The position numbers were made by a program, and so were the translations under genes. From Eleusine coracana subsp. coracana (taxonomy: Eukaryota; Streptophyta; Magnoliopsida; Poales; Poaceae), in the NCBI GenBank assembly GCA_032690845.1, contig CM064434.1:30401069-30465068 (forward strand): a stretch of 64,000 nucleotides of DNA, in the 5' to 3' direction. Below, one piece after another: positions 1 to 11,945 of the stretch. The notes below the pieces were generated by a model, which ran no database searches, was not told where the DNA came from, and was given only the letters and a program-made list of their open reading frames with translations. The first letter of the stretch is position 1; every line of letters starts with the position of its first letter.

Positions 1-1440
1 GTGATCTCGGAGTCGTTGTAGAACAATGCGAAGGTGTTCGGCATGTTCTTCTTCGGACTTAGAGTAGATCAGAATATCATCGATGAATACCACTATGAAC
101 TTATCCAATTCGGGCATGAATACGGAATTCATCAAATACATGAAATGGGCTGGAGCATTGGTGAGACCGAAAGACATAACGAGATATTCGAAAAGACCAT
201 ATTGGATGGAGAATGCTGTTTTTGGAATATCTTCGGCTCGGATTTTTATTTGATGGTAACCGGATTGGAGAGCAATCTTGGAGAAGACTTTAGCACCCGC
301 TAGCTGCTCAAATAGGATATCGATTCGAGGTAGAGGGTACTTGTTCTTGATGGTTACCGCGTTTAACGGTCTATAGTCAACACATAGGCGTAGGGTCTTG
401 TCCTTCTTCTTCACAAAGAGAGCGGGACAACCCCAGGGAGATGAACTTGGTCGGATATAGCCCTTGTCCATGAGCTCTTGTAACTGATCTTTCAACTCCG
501 CTAATTCATTAGGAGCCATTTTGTACGGCCTACGAGCGATAGGCGCCGCACCGGGTACGAGTTCAATCTTAAACTCAACATCCCTGTCCGGAGGCATGCC
601 TGGCAAATCGTCTGGAAAGACGTCGGCCACTGGAATGTGTGCTAGCTCCTTCCCTTCCACGTGACATACTTGAGAGGTGGACGACTTGAGATACGGCAAT
701 CGGAGAATAGAAGGGCCGTGTAATGGTGAGTTCAAATGGACTTCTCGGTCCTCAAGGTGCAATACAGCTTTGTGACTAGTCATCCATTTCATACCGAGAA
801 TTATATCGATGCTTTGGCCATTTAAGATGATTAGGGAAGTGGGATATATGTTGTTGGCTAGCTTAAGTGGCACTTTCCTTAACTCGAGATGAGCCCTTAT
901 TTTTCCACCGGGAGACGTAATAACGTACGGGGTTCCCATAGTGGTGGGGGAAATTTTCAGATGATTTGCACACGCTTGACTAATGAAATCATGCGTTGCT
1001 CCTGAATCAAAAAGAACCATGGCAGCATGTTGGTTGATCGAGAACGTACCCGCGAGAACGGGTTCTCCAGCTTGGGTCTCTTCGACCGTGGTATAGTTGA
1101 CTCGGCCATTCTTGGGAGTGGGGGTAGACGACTGAGGACCACTCCCATTGCTGCCATTATTGTTGTTGCCACTGTTGTGGTTGATGTTGTGGTTCCCAGA
1201 AGTGTTGAAGTTGTTGTTGTTGCTCGGGTTGCGCTTCGGAAACCGACATTCTTTAGCAAAGTGACCGGTGCGGCCACAATTGTAGCATGGTTGTGAGGAG
1301 TTGGTCTTCGCCACTTGGTTGTTCTGCTGCGGTGGGCGAGAGCCAGAGGATTGCTGCTGGTTCCCACCATGGAATCGAGAGTGCTGCTGCGAGAACGACG
1401 GGCGAGGTCCTCCTCCCGATGGTACCGCAGCCCGAAACTT
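1..1440 (-). CDS. Ty3 pol, partial: zinc knuckle, protease, reverse transcriptase start
   Basis: The frame is open from just after a TAG at 1441-1443 down to base 1, about 480 codons, and runs off the window. In order it shows a CCHC knuckle CYNCGRTGHFAKEC near 1285-1245, an aspartic protease motif LFDSGATHDFIS near 1015-980, the linker RPYKMAPNELAELKDQL near 530-480, and reverse transcriptase blocks SPWGCPALFVKKKDK, LCVDYRPLNAV, SGYHQIKI and FIDDILIYSK (near 95-66). One key residue is wrong: the block usually read as K-I-D-L-x-S-G-Y-H-Q has alanine at the first catalytic aspartate (SKIALQSGYHQIKI, about 275-230). The polymerase is therefore probably dead even though the frame is open. Confidence 0.9.
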
Positions 1441-2144
1441 CTATCCGGTCGGGGAGGTGATTGCTAGCTTGTACTTGGGCGGTGCGGAGCCGGATGAACT
1501 CCCCATAGCACGTTTCCTCTTCTTGTCCTCTTGATTGGCACGGATGGCGTCTTCTTGCACAATGGCGGCACTCATCAAGTCATTGAATGTGCCGGCGGTG
1601 ACTTGCGCCAATCGGTCTTGTAGCTTCGGGGTAAGTCCCAAACGAAAGCAGTCTTTCTTTTTCTCGTCCGTATCGGCATGATACGATGCATACTGGGACA
1701 AGTAGTTGAACCTTCGCGCATACTCTTGCACGGTTCGGAGCCTTGCTTCAAGTTGAGGAATTCCTGCAACTTGCGCTTCATGAGTCCAACGGGTATGTGG
1801 TGTGCACGGAAAGCAGTGCAGAACTCTGCCCAAGTAACTTGGTGACCCGCGGCGGAGAGCGGTGGTGAAGCTGGCCCACCAAGCACTTGCGGAACCACGG
1901 AGCTGCTGCGCGGCGAAGAGGGGCTTCTGCTGCTCGGTGCAGTGGAGGAGTGCGAACTTCGACTCTAACGTGCAAATGAAGTTGTCCGCTTCCAGAGGAT
2001 CACCGGCTTCTCCGAAGGTGGGCGGGTGAGTCGCCCAAAAGTCGGCGTAAGAGGTGGCGCGTTGGGCAGCGGCCCAGTTCCGCCAATGTTCGAGGTGCCG
2101 GGAGCATCACCGACGTTCTCTCCACTACGGCGAGTTTGCACCAT
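1441..2144 (-). pseudogene. Ty3 gag, broken by frameshifts and one stop
   Basis: The likely start is the ATG at 2144 (MVQTRRSGENVGD). Tekay gag blocks then appear in different frames: FGEAGDPLEADNFICTLESK around 2020-1960, QQKPLFAAQQLRGSASAWWA around 1930-1870, VTWAEFCTAFRAHHIPVGLM around 1840-1780, and RTVQEYARRFNYLSQYASYH with TDEKKKDCFRLGLTPKLQDR around 1745-1620. At least three frameshifts (near 2060, 1865 and 1745) separate them, and a TAG at 1443-1441 cuts gag from the knuckle and pol. In an active element this protein would form the cytoplasmic virus-like particle. Here it cannot be translated as one chain. Confidence 0.85.
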
Positions 2145-2510
2145 CTGACATATGAACAATATGTTAGCCTGATCATCATATGAGACAACATGATAATAAG
2201 GCTATAATATGGCGACGAAAGAAAATTTCAGATTGCTCAAATTGAAATGCTGGACAATTAAACGGTGCGGACACGAGAGATAGCTTAAATTCCACAATTT
2301 CCACACCATAAGCAACATACTCATGATGAAGCCATCGATACATGTGATGCAACATTCGATACATAGCGAGTCTTCGGTTACATCACTCGGAACACTACAC
2401 CCTACGATCTCGGAGAGCTTAGGTTACAACTTAGCATAACACTACCACACCATGTACACATGACTACGATGTCTCACGAGATTTCACCCTACGTACATAA
2501 GGCTACTCGG

Positions 2511-3149
2511 TCACCCGGTGTGACTATCACCATCGGACTCCACGTCCATAGCTGCTGGTCCCGTGGGTGCTTTGAAGTCGGTGCCAGAATCACCGTTCTC
2601 ACTCAGATCGGCGTCATCGGAGGGAATCACTGCGAGTGGGATGGGTGGTTCATTGTTAAGGATGGCGTTCAGCTGATCATTAGCAGCTTGGAGCTGTCCA
2701 ATGAGTTGCTCTTGCTGTGCGATGACCTCGTGAGCGTCGTTGAGGTTCCCTTCCATGACATCACGATCATCTTGAGCTTCTTCACATTGGGCCTGACCAT
2801 GAAGAGAGTAAATCTCTCCTTGGGCAGCGGTGACCTGACCATGAAGAGAGTAAATCTCTCCTTGGGCAGCGGTGAGCTGGGCGTTGCGTTGGTGCAGCTG
2901 CTCCTGCAACACACCGCTTGCATCATCCTCGATGATGAGCCGAGCATCATGAAGCTGCTCGAAAAGGTCAGCCCGCTCCAACTCGCTAGTGTGCAGCTTG
3001 TCCACAAGGGCTGCAACCCTGGCATCACGCTCCGCGAGCTGGGCATCATGGGCAAGAAGCGTGGACTGCAGCGCCTCGCGCTCTCGTTCCAACTCGAGGA
3101 CGCGAGCGGCAAGGTACTCCGGGTCCATCATGCGCTTGCCATCATCCAT
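2511..3149 (-). CDS. Coiled-coil extra ORF upstream of gag ('orf0'-like)
   Basis: About 212 codons from the ATG at 3149 (MDDGKRMMDPEYLAARV); an upstream in-frame TTG also exists but is less likely to be the start. The chain is strongly heptad-like and charged (VLELEREREALQ, LAERDARVAALVDKLHTSEL), then acidic and proline-containing near its end (SDDADLSENGDSG). It holds an exact in-frame 42-bp duplication, giving two copies of a 14-residue unit ending YSLHGQ. It lies between the primer site and gag on the same strand, where related grass elements carry an additional ORF of unclear role. No catalytic motif is visible. The uninterrupted frame next to a ruined gag is notable. Confidence 0.7.
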   Translation of the reverse strand: MDDGKRMMDPEYLAARVLELEREREALQSTLLAHDAQLAERDARVAALVDKLHTSELERADLFEQLHDARLIIEDDASGVLQEQLHQRNAQLTAAQGEIYSLHGQVTAAQGEIYSLHGQAQCEEAQDDRDVMEGNLNDAHEVIAQQEQLIGQLQAANDQLNAILNNEPPIPLAVIPSDDADLSENGDSGTDFKAPTGPAAMDVESDGDSHTG

Positions 3150-4333
3150 CTGCCGGAATAAAGTTTTGCAAGGGTGAGTCAAAACTTAATATTCTACCAA
3201 GAGCACATTCTCCTAATAGCATAGAGGATGATTGGTAAAAGAAAAGACACGAGGTTCCCGATCCGCTCGATGACCGGTAACGACGAATTTCTATGGTCAA
3301 CGGAGTGAACCGTGGTAATGTGCAAAAATGCTTAGTTTCTGGACAACCTTAAAATTTTTGTGTTTTACAATTGTTGTAGAGAATTTCTTCATCTTTCCAA
3401 CGCATACTCACACATATCCATCCAATAAGGTCTCGGGGAGTTATGATCATCCAAAGACAGGGGACAGAAATGAGGCAGTTTCTGATCTCCAGAAAAAGGC
3501 TACTGTTTTTGCAAAATTCGACCTAGTTCCAGATTTTTCTAAGACAAACTTCCTAAACCAAACTTGTAGAGAAAAACTTCATCTTTCCAACGAGTACTTA
3601 CTCACCTCTATTGAATTAAAACTGAGAAAGTTATGCTCATTTTAGTGAAACTGACTTTTCTGTTGAGGTGGGACACTTACCGGTTAGGTTCAAATTCTTG
3701 GTTTAGGTGCAAAAAGGGATTCAATTTCGTCCAACACTTAGTCATTTCGCATGTTCACAGTATCAATGATATTTTTACAGGTTTTGGTAAGGTTTAATGC
3801 ATATGGTGTGCATGGATGCCAATGCTCAATATGACGGTTCCCTACCTCCTCACAAAACGCAAAAACTTGACCGATTATATAACTCGATCCATCCGGTGGC
3901 ACACACACCTCACACACGTTTGTCTAACGCACTACACGTGGTTAGAGTACCTGCAAGAGATTCATCTCAGAAGCAATACATCAAATCCAAAAGAAACAAG
4001 CCAAAATAACAATGACAGTTTATGCCCAGGTATTCGCCCACCCGGAAGGCAGCCGACGTTTAAGCGCATTCGGTCCACGCATCAATCAAAACCCAGGTCT
4101 TTGCCCACCCGGAAGGCGTTCGGTATTTACAGCGCAACCGATCCGCGCATAAAACATACCTTCGTTGAAGAGTCCGTAGTTGCAAGTAATTTAAACAAAC
4201 ATAACCCGGGGTTAGCTTTGCCACCTACAAGACTCTTATATGGGCACTACTAGTTCGTACCTCACCGTAACGCGTTAAAATCAGTTTGTTTATGTTTTAA
4301 AATGCTCATTTATGTGTAGCTTATCCCAAGACA

Positions 4334-4345
4334 GCTCTGATACCA
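4334..4345 (-). other. Primer binding site, initiator-Met tRNA type
   Basis: Read on the minus strand this is TGGTATCAGAGC, the common plant retrotransposon primer site complementary to initiator Met tRNA. It lies four bases inside the LTR end (TTGTCA) and fixes the inner edge of the 5' LTR at 4350. Confidence 0.85.
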
Positions 4346-4349
4346 GCTT

Positions 4350-7300
4350 TGACAACCCTACTCCGAAAAGTAGAGTATGTCGCACAGGATCGTCTCGGGA
4401 GATGGTTAACGAAGTAACCATACACAGCATTCACACATGAACATTCATCATTTACAACATTACATCACTTAAGTGCATAACATTACAAGTCCAGGGGTGA
4501 AATATGATTAAGTTCAGATCTGAGTACATATGTCCTTAGTACATATTACACAATTTTGCGGAAGCGGTGAAACGACAAAACATGACGTTTAGTCCTACGT
4601 GAACCATGCCGGCCCTATGGCGATGGCTCACCCATCCAGATTAGGAGAGCTGGGGACCCATTCGATGGTCCAGTTCTGAGGCTCCTCGCCTTCCCACATA
4701 ACCTTATTACAACAATCACAATAGGTCGCTTGAGGGAGACCTGAAAAACAACATCAACGCAAACCCTGAGTATCTAACATACTCCGCAAGACTTACCCGT
4801 CAACCGGTTTGCTAAAACCGACTCCTAGTATGCAGGGGGGCTGACCGGTTTTATTTGATGTTTGCATAAAAAGCTCCTATTAGTTCTATGCTGCACTTTC
4901 AACCTCTTTAATCAAAGTTTTACTTTGCTTATTGTAGAACACAGCTACGGTGAGGGTAGCTGGCTACTAAGACACGAAAATAGCTAAAGAGCAATACACC
5001 ATAGCAATAGGTATCCATAGCATAAGTAAAATTTTAGAAAAACTTAACCACAACTTTACTACTTAACATATCATTGCCGCTGCTCGAACAAGAGGTACTC
5101 ATAACCGCGAGGGACGGCAATTCGAATTGATTTACATCCTGCAGGGAGAACCCAAATACACGACATACGCATCATTTAAGAACACGTATGACCACCGTTC
5201 ACAAGGTTGCTATAAAGTCGATCCGGGGCCATCGATCTCGAGTACACGTCCTCCCCGCGATACAGTACTTCGTATCCGAGGCTTAACCCATGCACTCTCC
5301 AACGGTCCTCAAACCCGTGCAACCACCATGCTGTTCACATCACCTCTGGATCGATGAGTATGGCCGTCCAACAATACGGCGCCCAAGTTACTAGGTTTAC
5401 CAATTCCCATATTAAAGGTATGCACTTGGTACAGTTCAATACTTGTTCGCGGAGTTGCAACGATAGGTGCTCCATTTTTATCGAGTTCATCAACCCCTCG
5501 AACCATAGTTGAATCTCTAACCTACCGTTGACTCCACTAGTTTAAGCATAGCATTTGCTAACGGACGGGCTTACTAACATACTAATCATGGGTCATTGCG
5601 GGAGTATGCAAGTGTGTTGCATCCAAGTCCTACACTTAATGCACAATACAATATTCCTAACTTGTGATAAAGAAAAGGACTCGAGTGATAAAATGGTTTA
5701 TGCATCGGGGCTTGCCTTGGGTGTGATCGTAGTTAGCGTCGTCACCAAAGTGCACTTCAGCTCCTTGCTGGTCCGGTGTGATCTCCTCGGTCTCGATCCC
5801 TATATGGAATGGATATGCATTAATGCCAAGGAATGCACGAGGTTTCATGGACTTTTCTTGATTAAAGATGGAATGCATGGCATGGCAGTTCATGGCACTT
5901 CCTCAGCAAATAAACATTAGTGCCTAGTCATTTATTTATGAATGTGTGTACACCTAAGTATGACATGGTAGCTACTGAATTTTTGAAGGGACAAACTTCT
6001 AGCTACAAAAATGCAATTTCTTAATCGTCACACTCTTAGTGTAAGTCTACTTTAACATGAGCATGGCCTAAATGTTGATTAATTGACACCATGGTTGATG
6101 ATGACATGACAATGTAGTACTTAGGGTTAAATTTCAGAAAGTTCCTTTTTGAGCCACTTAGCTAAAGTGACCATATGTAAATTAATTCTATACCTAAAAT
6201 GGCCCTTTAATTTGCATTACTAGTTCTAGTTCATATAATTAGTCAAGAACCAAAGCATATAGCTGCACAATGAGACATCCTACTGTACTGTGAAGATGAG
6301 TTATTTTCCATGGCTTTCCAGAAATTAGTTGATTCTTACTTTCCTTAAATACACACATGAAGTAATATTTATATGAAGAATTTCTTAGTTACTTAACACT
6401 TGATCAATTTCGACAGGGAATTTATACCTAGGTAGCTTCAAATTTTTCATGAGATTTTACACAAGTGTACAAGTGCATAAAGAACAGGAATGCCAAATTT
6501 CATGAATAAATTCCCAGCCAATGATTTATATAAATTCAATTACTGAAAATGAGGATTATGCAATAATATTGAAAATAAGCATAAAAATGGAAATGTTCTT
6601 TTGCAGAAAGTTTCGATATGCCATGAACTGCTTACTGAGCAAATTTCATGAATTTACCATTTACACATAATTACTTATGAATTTATTAAGCAAATTAGGG
6701 ATGTGACTTTGATGGATTAAATAAATTAATTTACTGAATAACCTTGGACTTGATCCTGTTTTTCTGGTAGAGCAAGATTTTAGGAGTCTAACAAAATTAA
6801 TTTCACATTTTTAGGCCTTTTATTTCTCGAGTTATTGAATTTTCAAGTTTAATCGAAGTTCACCCTTATTTACAAATCTGCCACTGGGTTCAAATCCTTC
6901 AAACGCGCGCGCGCGGCGGCCGGCGACGGTGAGCTCGGCCCAGCGGCCGATCGGCGGCACGGCCGGGGCTCGCGCGTGACTCAGAGAGTCTCCATGCCGG
7001 GGGGAGCTCGTGGAGGGGGTCAAAGGGAGATGTGGCTCACCGGAGAGCGCCGGCGATGACGCGCGGCGGTAGAGGCAGCTCCGGCGAGGTCCACGCGACG
7101 GTGCCGCGGAAGAGGAGGCCGGGGTTCGGTCGACGAGCGTCGCGGTGGTCCGGGGACGGCCGGCGTCGAGGAACTCATCGAGGGGGAAGGCCGGAGGGGG
7201 GTTCTCGTCAGCGAGGGTGTCGGGTCCCGGCGGCGGTGGCTCGGGCTTCGTGAAATCCGGTGAGCACGCTGCACGAGGGAGGAAGCGGGTTAGTGGGGAG

Positions 7301-8228
7301 TGAGGTGATGACCTTGCGCGTCGATTTGTGAAGGAAGGAGGGAGTGGGAGGCCACCTAGTCGGAGCTGGACACGGCGGCGGTCATGGCGGGGAAGAACAG
7401 AGCACTGGCACGATTTTCGCCGGGGAGAGGGAGGAGAAGAGGGTGCCGGCGCTCAGGGGCTGATCTGGAGTGTGTGAGAACTGGTTGCGAGCTGAGAGAG
7501 AGTGAGAGGGATGAGTCTGGGTGCTGCTGCTGCTTTTTGACCCGGCCGGCGGAGGAGAGAACCGAGGGAGGGGGAGAGAGGGAGAGAAGGTCGCGCTGTC
7601 GGCGGTGGGCGACTTCAATTTCCGGCCGGTGGGACAGGGCGGCAAGTTGGCAGCATAGTGTCCAAAGTGGAGCGACAGGAGAGCGGCAGTGGCGACTGTA
7701 CAGGGCGCGTCGGTGTCGGGCGGAGACTGGCCGGAGCGAGAGGGAGAGAGAAGGGGCGGTTGACTCGGCTTGACTCAGAACTTGGACTCGGATTTGGTAA
7801 ATTTCGACACGTTCCCTTGCTCCAAATGGGACACAAATTTTTGTGTAGGTTCAGTGAAACATGTGCTCCAACGTTGCTTTTGGGTGCACCTGCTAGTTTC
7901 GCTTTGATAAATTAGGAAAATTACAAACCCGAAATACACTTTTATGACTTTAGGGGAATTTTTAAGGGTATTAAATGGTTACCAAAAATTCTGGATAAAT
8001 TCTCAAAATTATATTTTATTATGGCCATTCAAAATATGCAAAAATATTGGGGTACTTCCATGGGTTTTGGTAATGTTTGTGAATGACCCCTTTTTTTTTT
8101 TAATATTATGGGCTTAATTAAGTAGGTTTCTTCTTTTTATTCTTTGGCACCTGTATTGATTATACTTTTGCTTATCCCTAATTGATGTTAGGTTTTGTTA
8201 ACCTCCTTTTGTGACATGGGATGTCACA
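4350..8228 (-). repeat. Long 5' LTR of the Tekay-like element
   Basis: The minus strand begins TGTGACATCCCATGTCACA at 8228 and ends GGGTTGTCA at 4350, next to the primer site. The 3.9 kb length is large but within what Tekay-type elements show. A GC-rich patch (about 6900-7830, starting with an alternating CG run) sits inside otherwise AT-rich sequence. It contains several ORF-like frames on both strands without family motifs, and I do not call them genes. The second LTR is outside the window, so neither the boundary nor the age can be checked by comparison. Confidence 0.68.
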
Positions 8229-9020
8229 ACTTTTGAGAATAGTTTGCTACCTAATGATTATATTGTAATTAGGAACCATGGAGAGAACCAGGAGATGACG
8301 GGAGAAAGACTTGGAGATGTGGAGGACCAGCAAGAACGTGGAAGCCAAGGTGGAGGCCCAACCAAAACCTACTTCGATTCTGTTTTGGGGCTCAGGACTA
8401 GTCTACACTAAAACAGACGCTCAGGACACATACAAACTCGGATTTGGGAGTTCTACATATGCACGGAAAGATAACAAGAAGACCTTTCCAATACTGCCGT
8501 CCTCATGTCAGAATTCGTCGGGAGTCATCCGGAATCTTCGAGAAAATAGAGGGTCCAGAATTTGTGTCGGTGTTGCGCCCCCCGTTTTTGGCCTTTGGGC
8601 TTTATATCCAATTGAGCCCAATTAGGGGCCCATCCAGAGGGTCTTGCATGACCCCAGACTCTTCATATATAGCCGCCGCTGCACAATTAGGGTTCGGGTT
8701 TTGCTTAGATTATTCTATTCATAACAGTTTTGCCATCATAACGGTTTGTGAGACCCCAACTTCGTGAGTTTCATAATACATCTGCAACTGTGTTGCATTC
8801 TTCATTGTTCTTGCTTGTGTTCTTGATTCGTAGATAGGGATTAGCCTTCTCGGTGAGGTCAGTCATTTAAGGACGGTTGATAACCCGAGGAGACATCGTG
8901 CTGCGATTGCGGGGTTTAGAACATGTTGTTCTTAAGCTGAATAGATTTGTGTGTCGCCTCCAAACAAATCAACTTATCCAAAACCTTTCGGAAGATCGAG
9001 AACACTTATTCACATCACAC
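8229..9020 (+). repeat. LTR fragment of a second Tekay-type element
   Basis: The stretch has the texture of a plus-strand Tekay-type LTR: a TATA-like word at 8668-8676 (CATATATAG) followed by transcribed-region blocks such as GTTCTTGATTCGTAG (about 8820), AGCCTTCTCGGTGAGGTCA (about 8843) and GTTGTTCTTAAGCTGAAT (about 8926). Its 5' edge is cut by the neighbouring LTR at 8228. No coding sequence is visible. Confidence 0.5.
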
Positions 9021-9119
9021 CCGCCACTATTCCTTTGTAGCGGTGGTGTGCTTTGTGAACCGCCGCTAATAAGGACTCCCCCTATATGAGCAATGAACGG
9101 CGGGCCCCTAACCCTAATC

Positions 9120-9660
9120 CCGGAGTTTGCTTTCAAACGCCATGAGGCTACCCAATTCGCCGCTGCCCTCTGTCTCCTCGTGCCCTCTCCGACGCCTACT
9201 TGAGCGTTGCCATTGTGGGCCCCCTCATCTATCCCCAAGCACTGCTACCGCGGGCCCCTTCCTCATCCCTGAGCGCCACCGTATCAGGACCCCTCCTTAT
9301 CCCCGACCACCACCGCCGCTGCCCCCCTCCTCGTCCCCGAGCACCGCCGTCGCCGGCCCCCTCCCCGAGTGCCTCGATGGTCCCCACGCGGGCCTCCTCA
9401 TCCTTGTTCGAGCACCGCCGCCGTGGCCCCCCTCCTCGTCCCCGAGTCCCGCCTCAAACTCGCCGACCATCACCGCGAGAGACTCCCCCTCCTCCGCCTT
9501 CTCTCTGGTAAGTGCTGCACCCTCTTCTTCCTCCCCTCTCCCCTCCTGTCCAACGCACTCCTGCTCGTTGACGACCAGGTGCGCCCTTTAGTCATGCTTT
9601 GTGCTCTATGCTCCATGCTCATGTGCTTTGTGCTCTGTGCTATGTGCTGAACCACCTCCA
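9120..9660 (+). other. C-rich, proline-codon-like low-complexity stretch
   Basis: Dense CCCC/TCCTCG repeats give proline- and serine-rich translations in several frames (about 9127-9591). No domain, start context or conserved motif supports a real protein. It lies in the left arm of the CACTA remnant, where captured or low-complexity DNA is common. AATGGAGGGAGTAC at about 9722 resembles one end of a Stowaway-type MITE but has no partner. Confidence 0.4.
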
Positions 9661-9930
9661 GTGCTAAATCACCATGTGCTCTGCGCTATCCTAACGACTT
9701 TCCTAATGATAGCAATTGAGAATGGAGGGAGTACTTCTTAGATTGGTTAAAACCGGCAATGTGTGTAAAAAACCTCACTATAACTTCAGCTTGGCTCTAA
9801 TTAAACATATCAAAAACTTATCTACTTGTCTAGTTTACTAAATAATATCACTAAACTTCCATATACTACTCACTTGGTTGCTCTTAGAATCATTGAGTGT
9901 TCCTATTGTCATCACAATTACCGGACATAC

Positions 9931-11116
9931 TGTAAGCTTCATGACCATTGATGATTGGATCCCCAAGGTATGAATGTTTTGGTGATAGATGACAACTATA
10001 AAATTGTCGGATAATATCTACATGAGTGTTGTCTATGCAGGAATCATCTCTAAACTCTATTACAAATCATATGGATGATGGTTTCCTTGGCGATTGATGA
10101 TGATGACCACAAGCATGGAGACTTGTGAACTTGATGGAGTCCAAGGGTTGATGAAGAGGGATCAATGTGGAGAACAAGCTATGGTACAAGTGTTGGGTAC
10201 ACTTGTCTAGTTGTTAGAGCTTTGAGTCCATAGGAAAAACCGGACTATCAAGGTGGTCTAGGTCATTCTCTTAGGTCATGTCTAGTCATTGATGTGCAAG
10301 GTTGCTCGGTGAAATCACAGGCACTAGTTGACAGTGGAGAAGCCGGGAAACGAAGTCAAGCGAGGACGACAAGTTTCAGCTTCTGGACATAGAGACCGGA
10401 CAGAGGGATCAGAGGTGACCAGACTGTACGGTCACTATGGGGAATTATCTAGGACTTTCAGCGAGGACCGAGGAATCTGTCTGTGCTAGAGCCCATACAG
10501 ACCAGATAGTCCGGTCTACTGACCGAACAGTCTGGTCAGTAGTGCTTGCACAGGGCAGAGAGGAAGCCAGCGCCAAAATGTTTCTGGACTGAAGAGAGAA
10601 ATGGATCAGACAGTCCGGTCAGGTGACCGTATGGTCCGGTTAGCAGAGGAATCAACAGTGGTCAGAGCCATTGGTGCACTGTGTTGTAGTGACCGGACGG
10701 TCCAGTCAGGCAGTGACCCGATTGTACAGTCAGTAGGCTCAGAAAGCTGATTTCGTGGAGCAACGGCTAGTTTGAGGTTGGGAGCCTATATAACATGATT
10801 GTTGGGGTCTTTGAGACCTCTCTTGGCCAGTGGAATACCTGAGAGCATTTGGTAAGGTCCAAGAGGAAAAGCGGAGAGCATTAGGACGAGATATTACATA
10901 TCTTGAGAGTGCTAGTGGAGAGTAACTTGAGCATCTTGCACTTCTAATGCTAGGGTGTCCTTGAGGGTGTGATCTAGATTGTTACTCTTGGTCTATGGTG
11001 AGACCTAGACCGGTTAGGTGTTGGTGATCGAGCCTATCGTGATTGGTTGTGAAGGTCATCACATGTTTGTACATGATTTGAGCCTGCCGTTGAAAGGGGC
11101 ATCACTAGTGAGCATG
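9931..11116 (+). repeat. Truncated 5' LTR of the SIRE-like element
   Basis: It matches the 3' LTR from TGTAAGCTTCATGAC through GCATCACTAGTGAGCA near 11116 and then stops matching. About 480 bp of LTR end plus the primer site were lost. It holds the palindrome cluster (10395-10733) and the TATA box CTATATAA (10786-10793). Confidence 0.82.
10395..10793 (+). promoter_or_regulatory. LTR palindrome cluster and TATA box (GACCGGACNGTCCGGTC type)
   Basis: Several imperfect copies of GACCGGACNGTCCGGTC occur in tandem-like spacing, for example GACCGAACAGTCTGGTC (about 10522) and GACCGGACGGTCCAGTC (10691-10707). The last degenerate copy ends near 10733 and the TATA box CTATATAA starts at 10786. The arrangement fits promoter-proximal operator sites in U3. 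The binding protein is unknown. Confidence 0.6.
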
Positions 11117-11754
11117 TGTAAATAACTAAAAGAAAAAACACATAAAAATTAGTCAATGTCTAACCCATCCAACATAAGCAAGGGGGAGTGCTTGAGATGG
11201 TGGTTTGACTTCTCGCAAGGCTAGGGTATGGCTTATAGTGAGTAAGATTGGGAGGTGTTCAAACTTGACATTGTTAGGTTTCCTCTGTGTCTTGTTTTAA
11301 TTTTTCTTGCATTCACATGGCATGTTTACTTTTGTTGCATATGTAAAATGCTTGTTGCATGCATCATATAGGAAACACAAAGGAGGCTTGTCCCACTTGG
11401 AGATATTTATGCCTCATGCTTTATATGAGATTACATCTCTGTAAGTGTGACCAAAGGAAAGGATTGTACTTCAAGCCCATTGAGCAAGCTCTTATGAACT
11501 CTGAGGTTAAATCTACTCACATGGTTCATGGACTAAGGCTCATACATACCCAATTGGTTCTTATTTTCCTTGGTTCTTATTTGCTCGATTCTTCATTTGG
11601 CATTTGCAAAAATTATAAGGCCATAAAGTGCCACTATTTGAAAATGAGTGTTTGAGAGTTCCCTCTATATTCCAAGTGTAGTGTTTAATTGAGGGTTTGA
11701 TAAGGACATTTGGAAAATGGAGTAATTCCTTGATTCAGCGAATTTCCATGTAGT

Positions 11755-11945
11755 GACCATACCGTCCGCTCTTTGGACCATACCGTCTGGTTAGTGCCCA
11801 CGGGCATAGTGTTCTGGAACGTCTGGTCATAGAGATCGGACAGAACGATCCAAGTGATCAGACCGTCCGGTCTGCATTGCTACCAGTAGACCCCAAAAAG
11901 ACCAGACTGTCCGATCCAGAGACCGTACTGTCCGATCACTATGAT
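11755..11945 (+). promoter_or_regulatory. Internal palindrome cluster upstream of the envelope-position ORF
   Basis: Degenerate copies of the same word as in this element's LTRs (GACCATACCGTCCGCTC, GATCAGACCGTCCGGTC, GACCAGACTGTCCGATC, GACCGTACTGTCCGATC) recur about 1 kb before the ORF at 12921. No clear TATA box follows within 100 bp. A GC-rich leader-like stretch follows at 12050-12400. Confidence 0.5.

Larger units (their letters stand above)
1..8228 (-). mobile_element. Tekay-like Ty3 chromovirus, 5' part (LTR, extra ORF, gag, pol start)
   Basis: On the minus strand the order is 5' LTR (8228-4350), Met-type primer site (4345-4334), a leader of about 1.2 kb, a coiled-coil ORF (3149-2511), gag (2144-1441) and protease/reverse transcriptase (1440-1). 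The element leaves the window inside reverse transcriptase, so RNase H, integrase and the 3' LTR are not visible. The gag core, CCHC zinc knuckle and FIDD-type polymerase match Del/Tekay chromoviruses of grasses. The extra ORF ahead of gag resembles the 'orf0' reported for related rice elements; that link is from memory. Gag is frameshifted while pol is open, so this copy is old but unevenly decayed. Confidence 0.88.

Noticed and set aside
6832..7915. Several overlapping GC-rich ORFs on both strands
   Set aside because: Inside a long LTR; Arg/Pro/Ser-rich translations without any domain or consistent frame. GC-rich DNA simply lacks stops.
9715..9735. Stowaway MITE from a GGAGGGAGTAC end
   Set aside because: Only one end is visible; no inverted partner or TA duplication found nearby.
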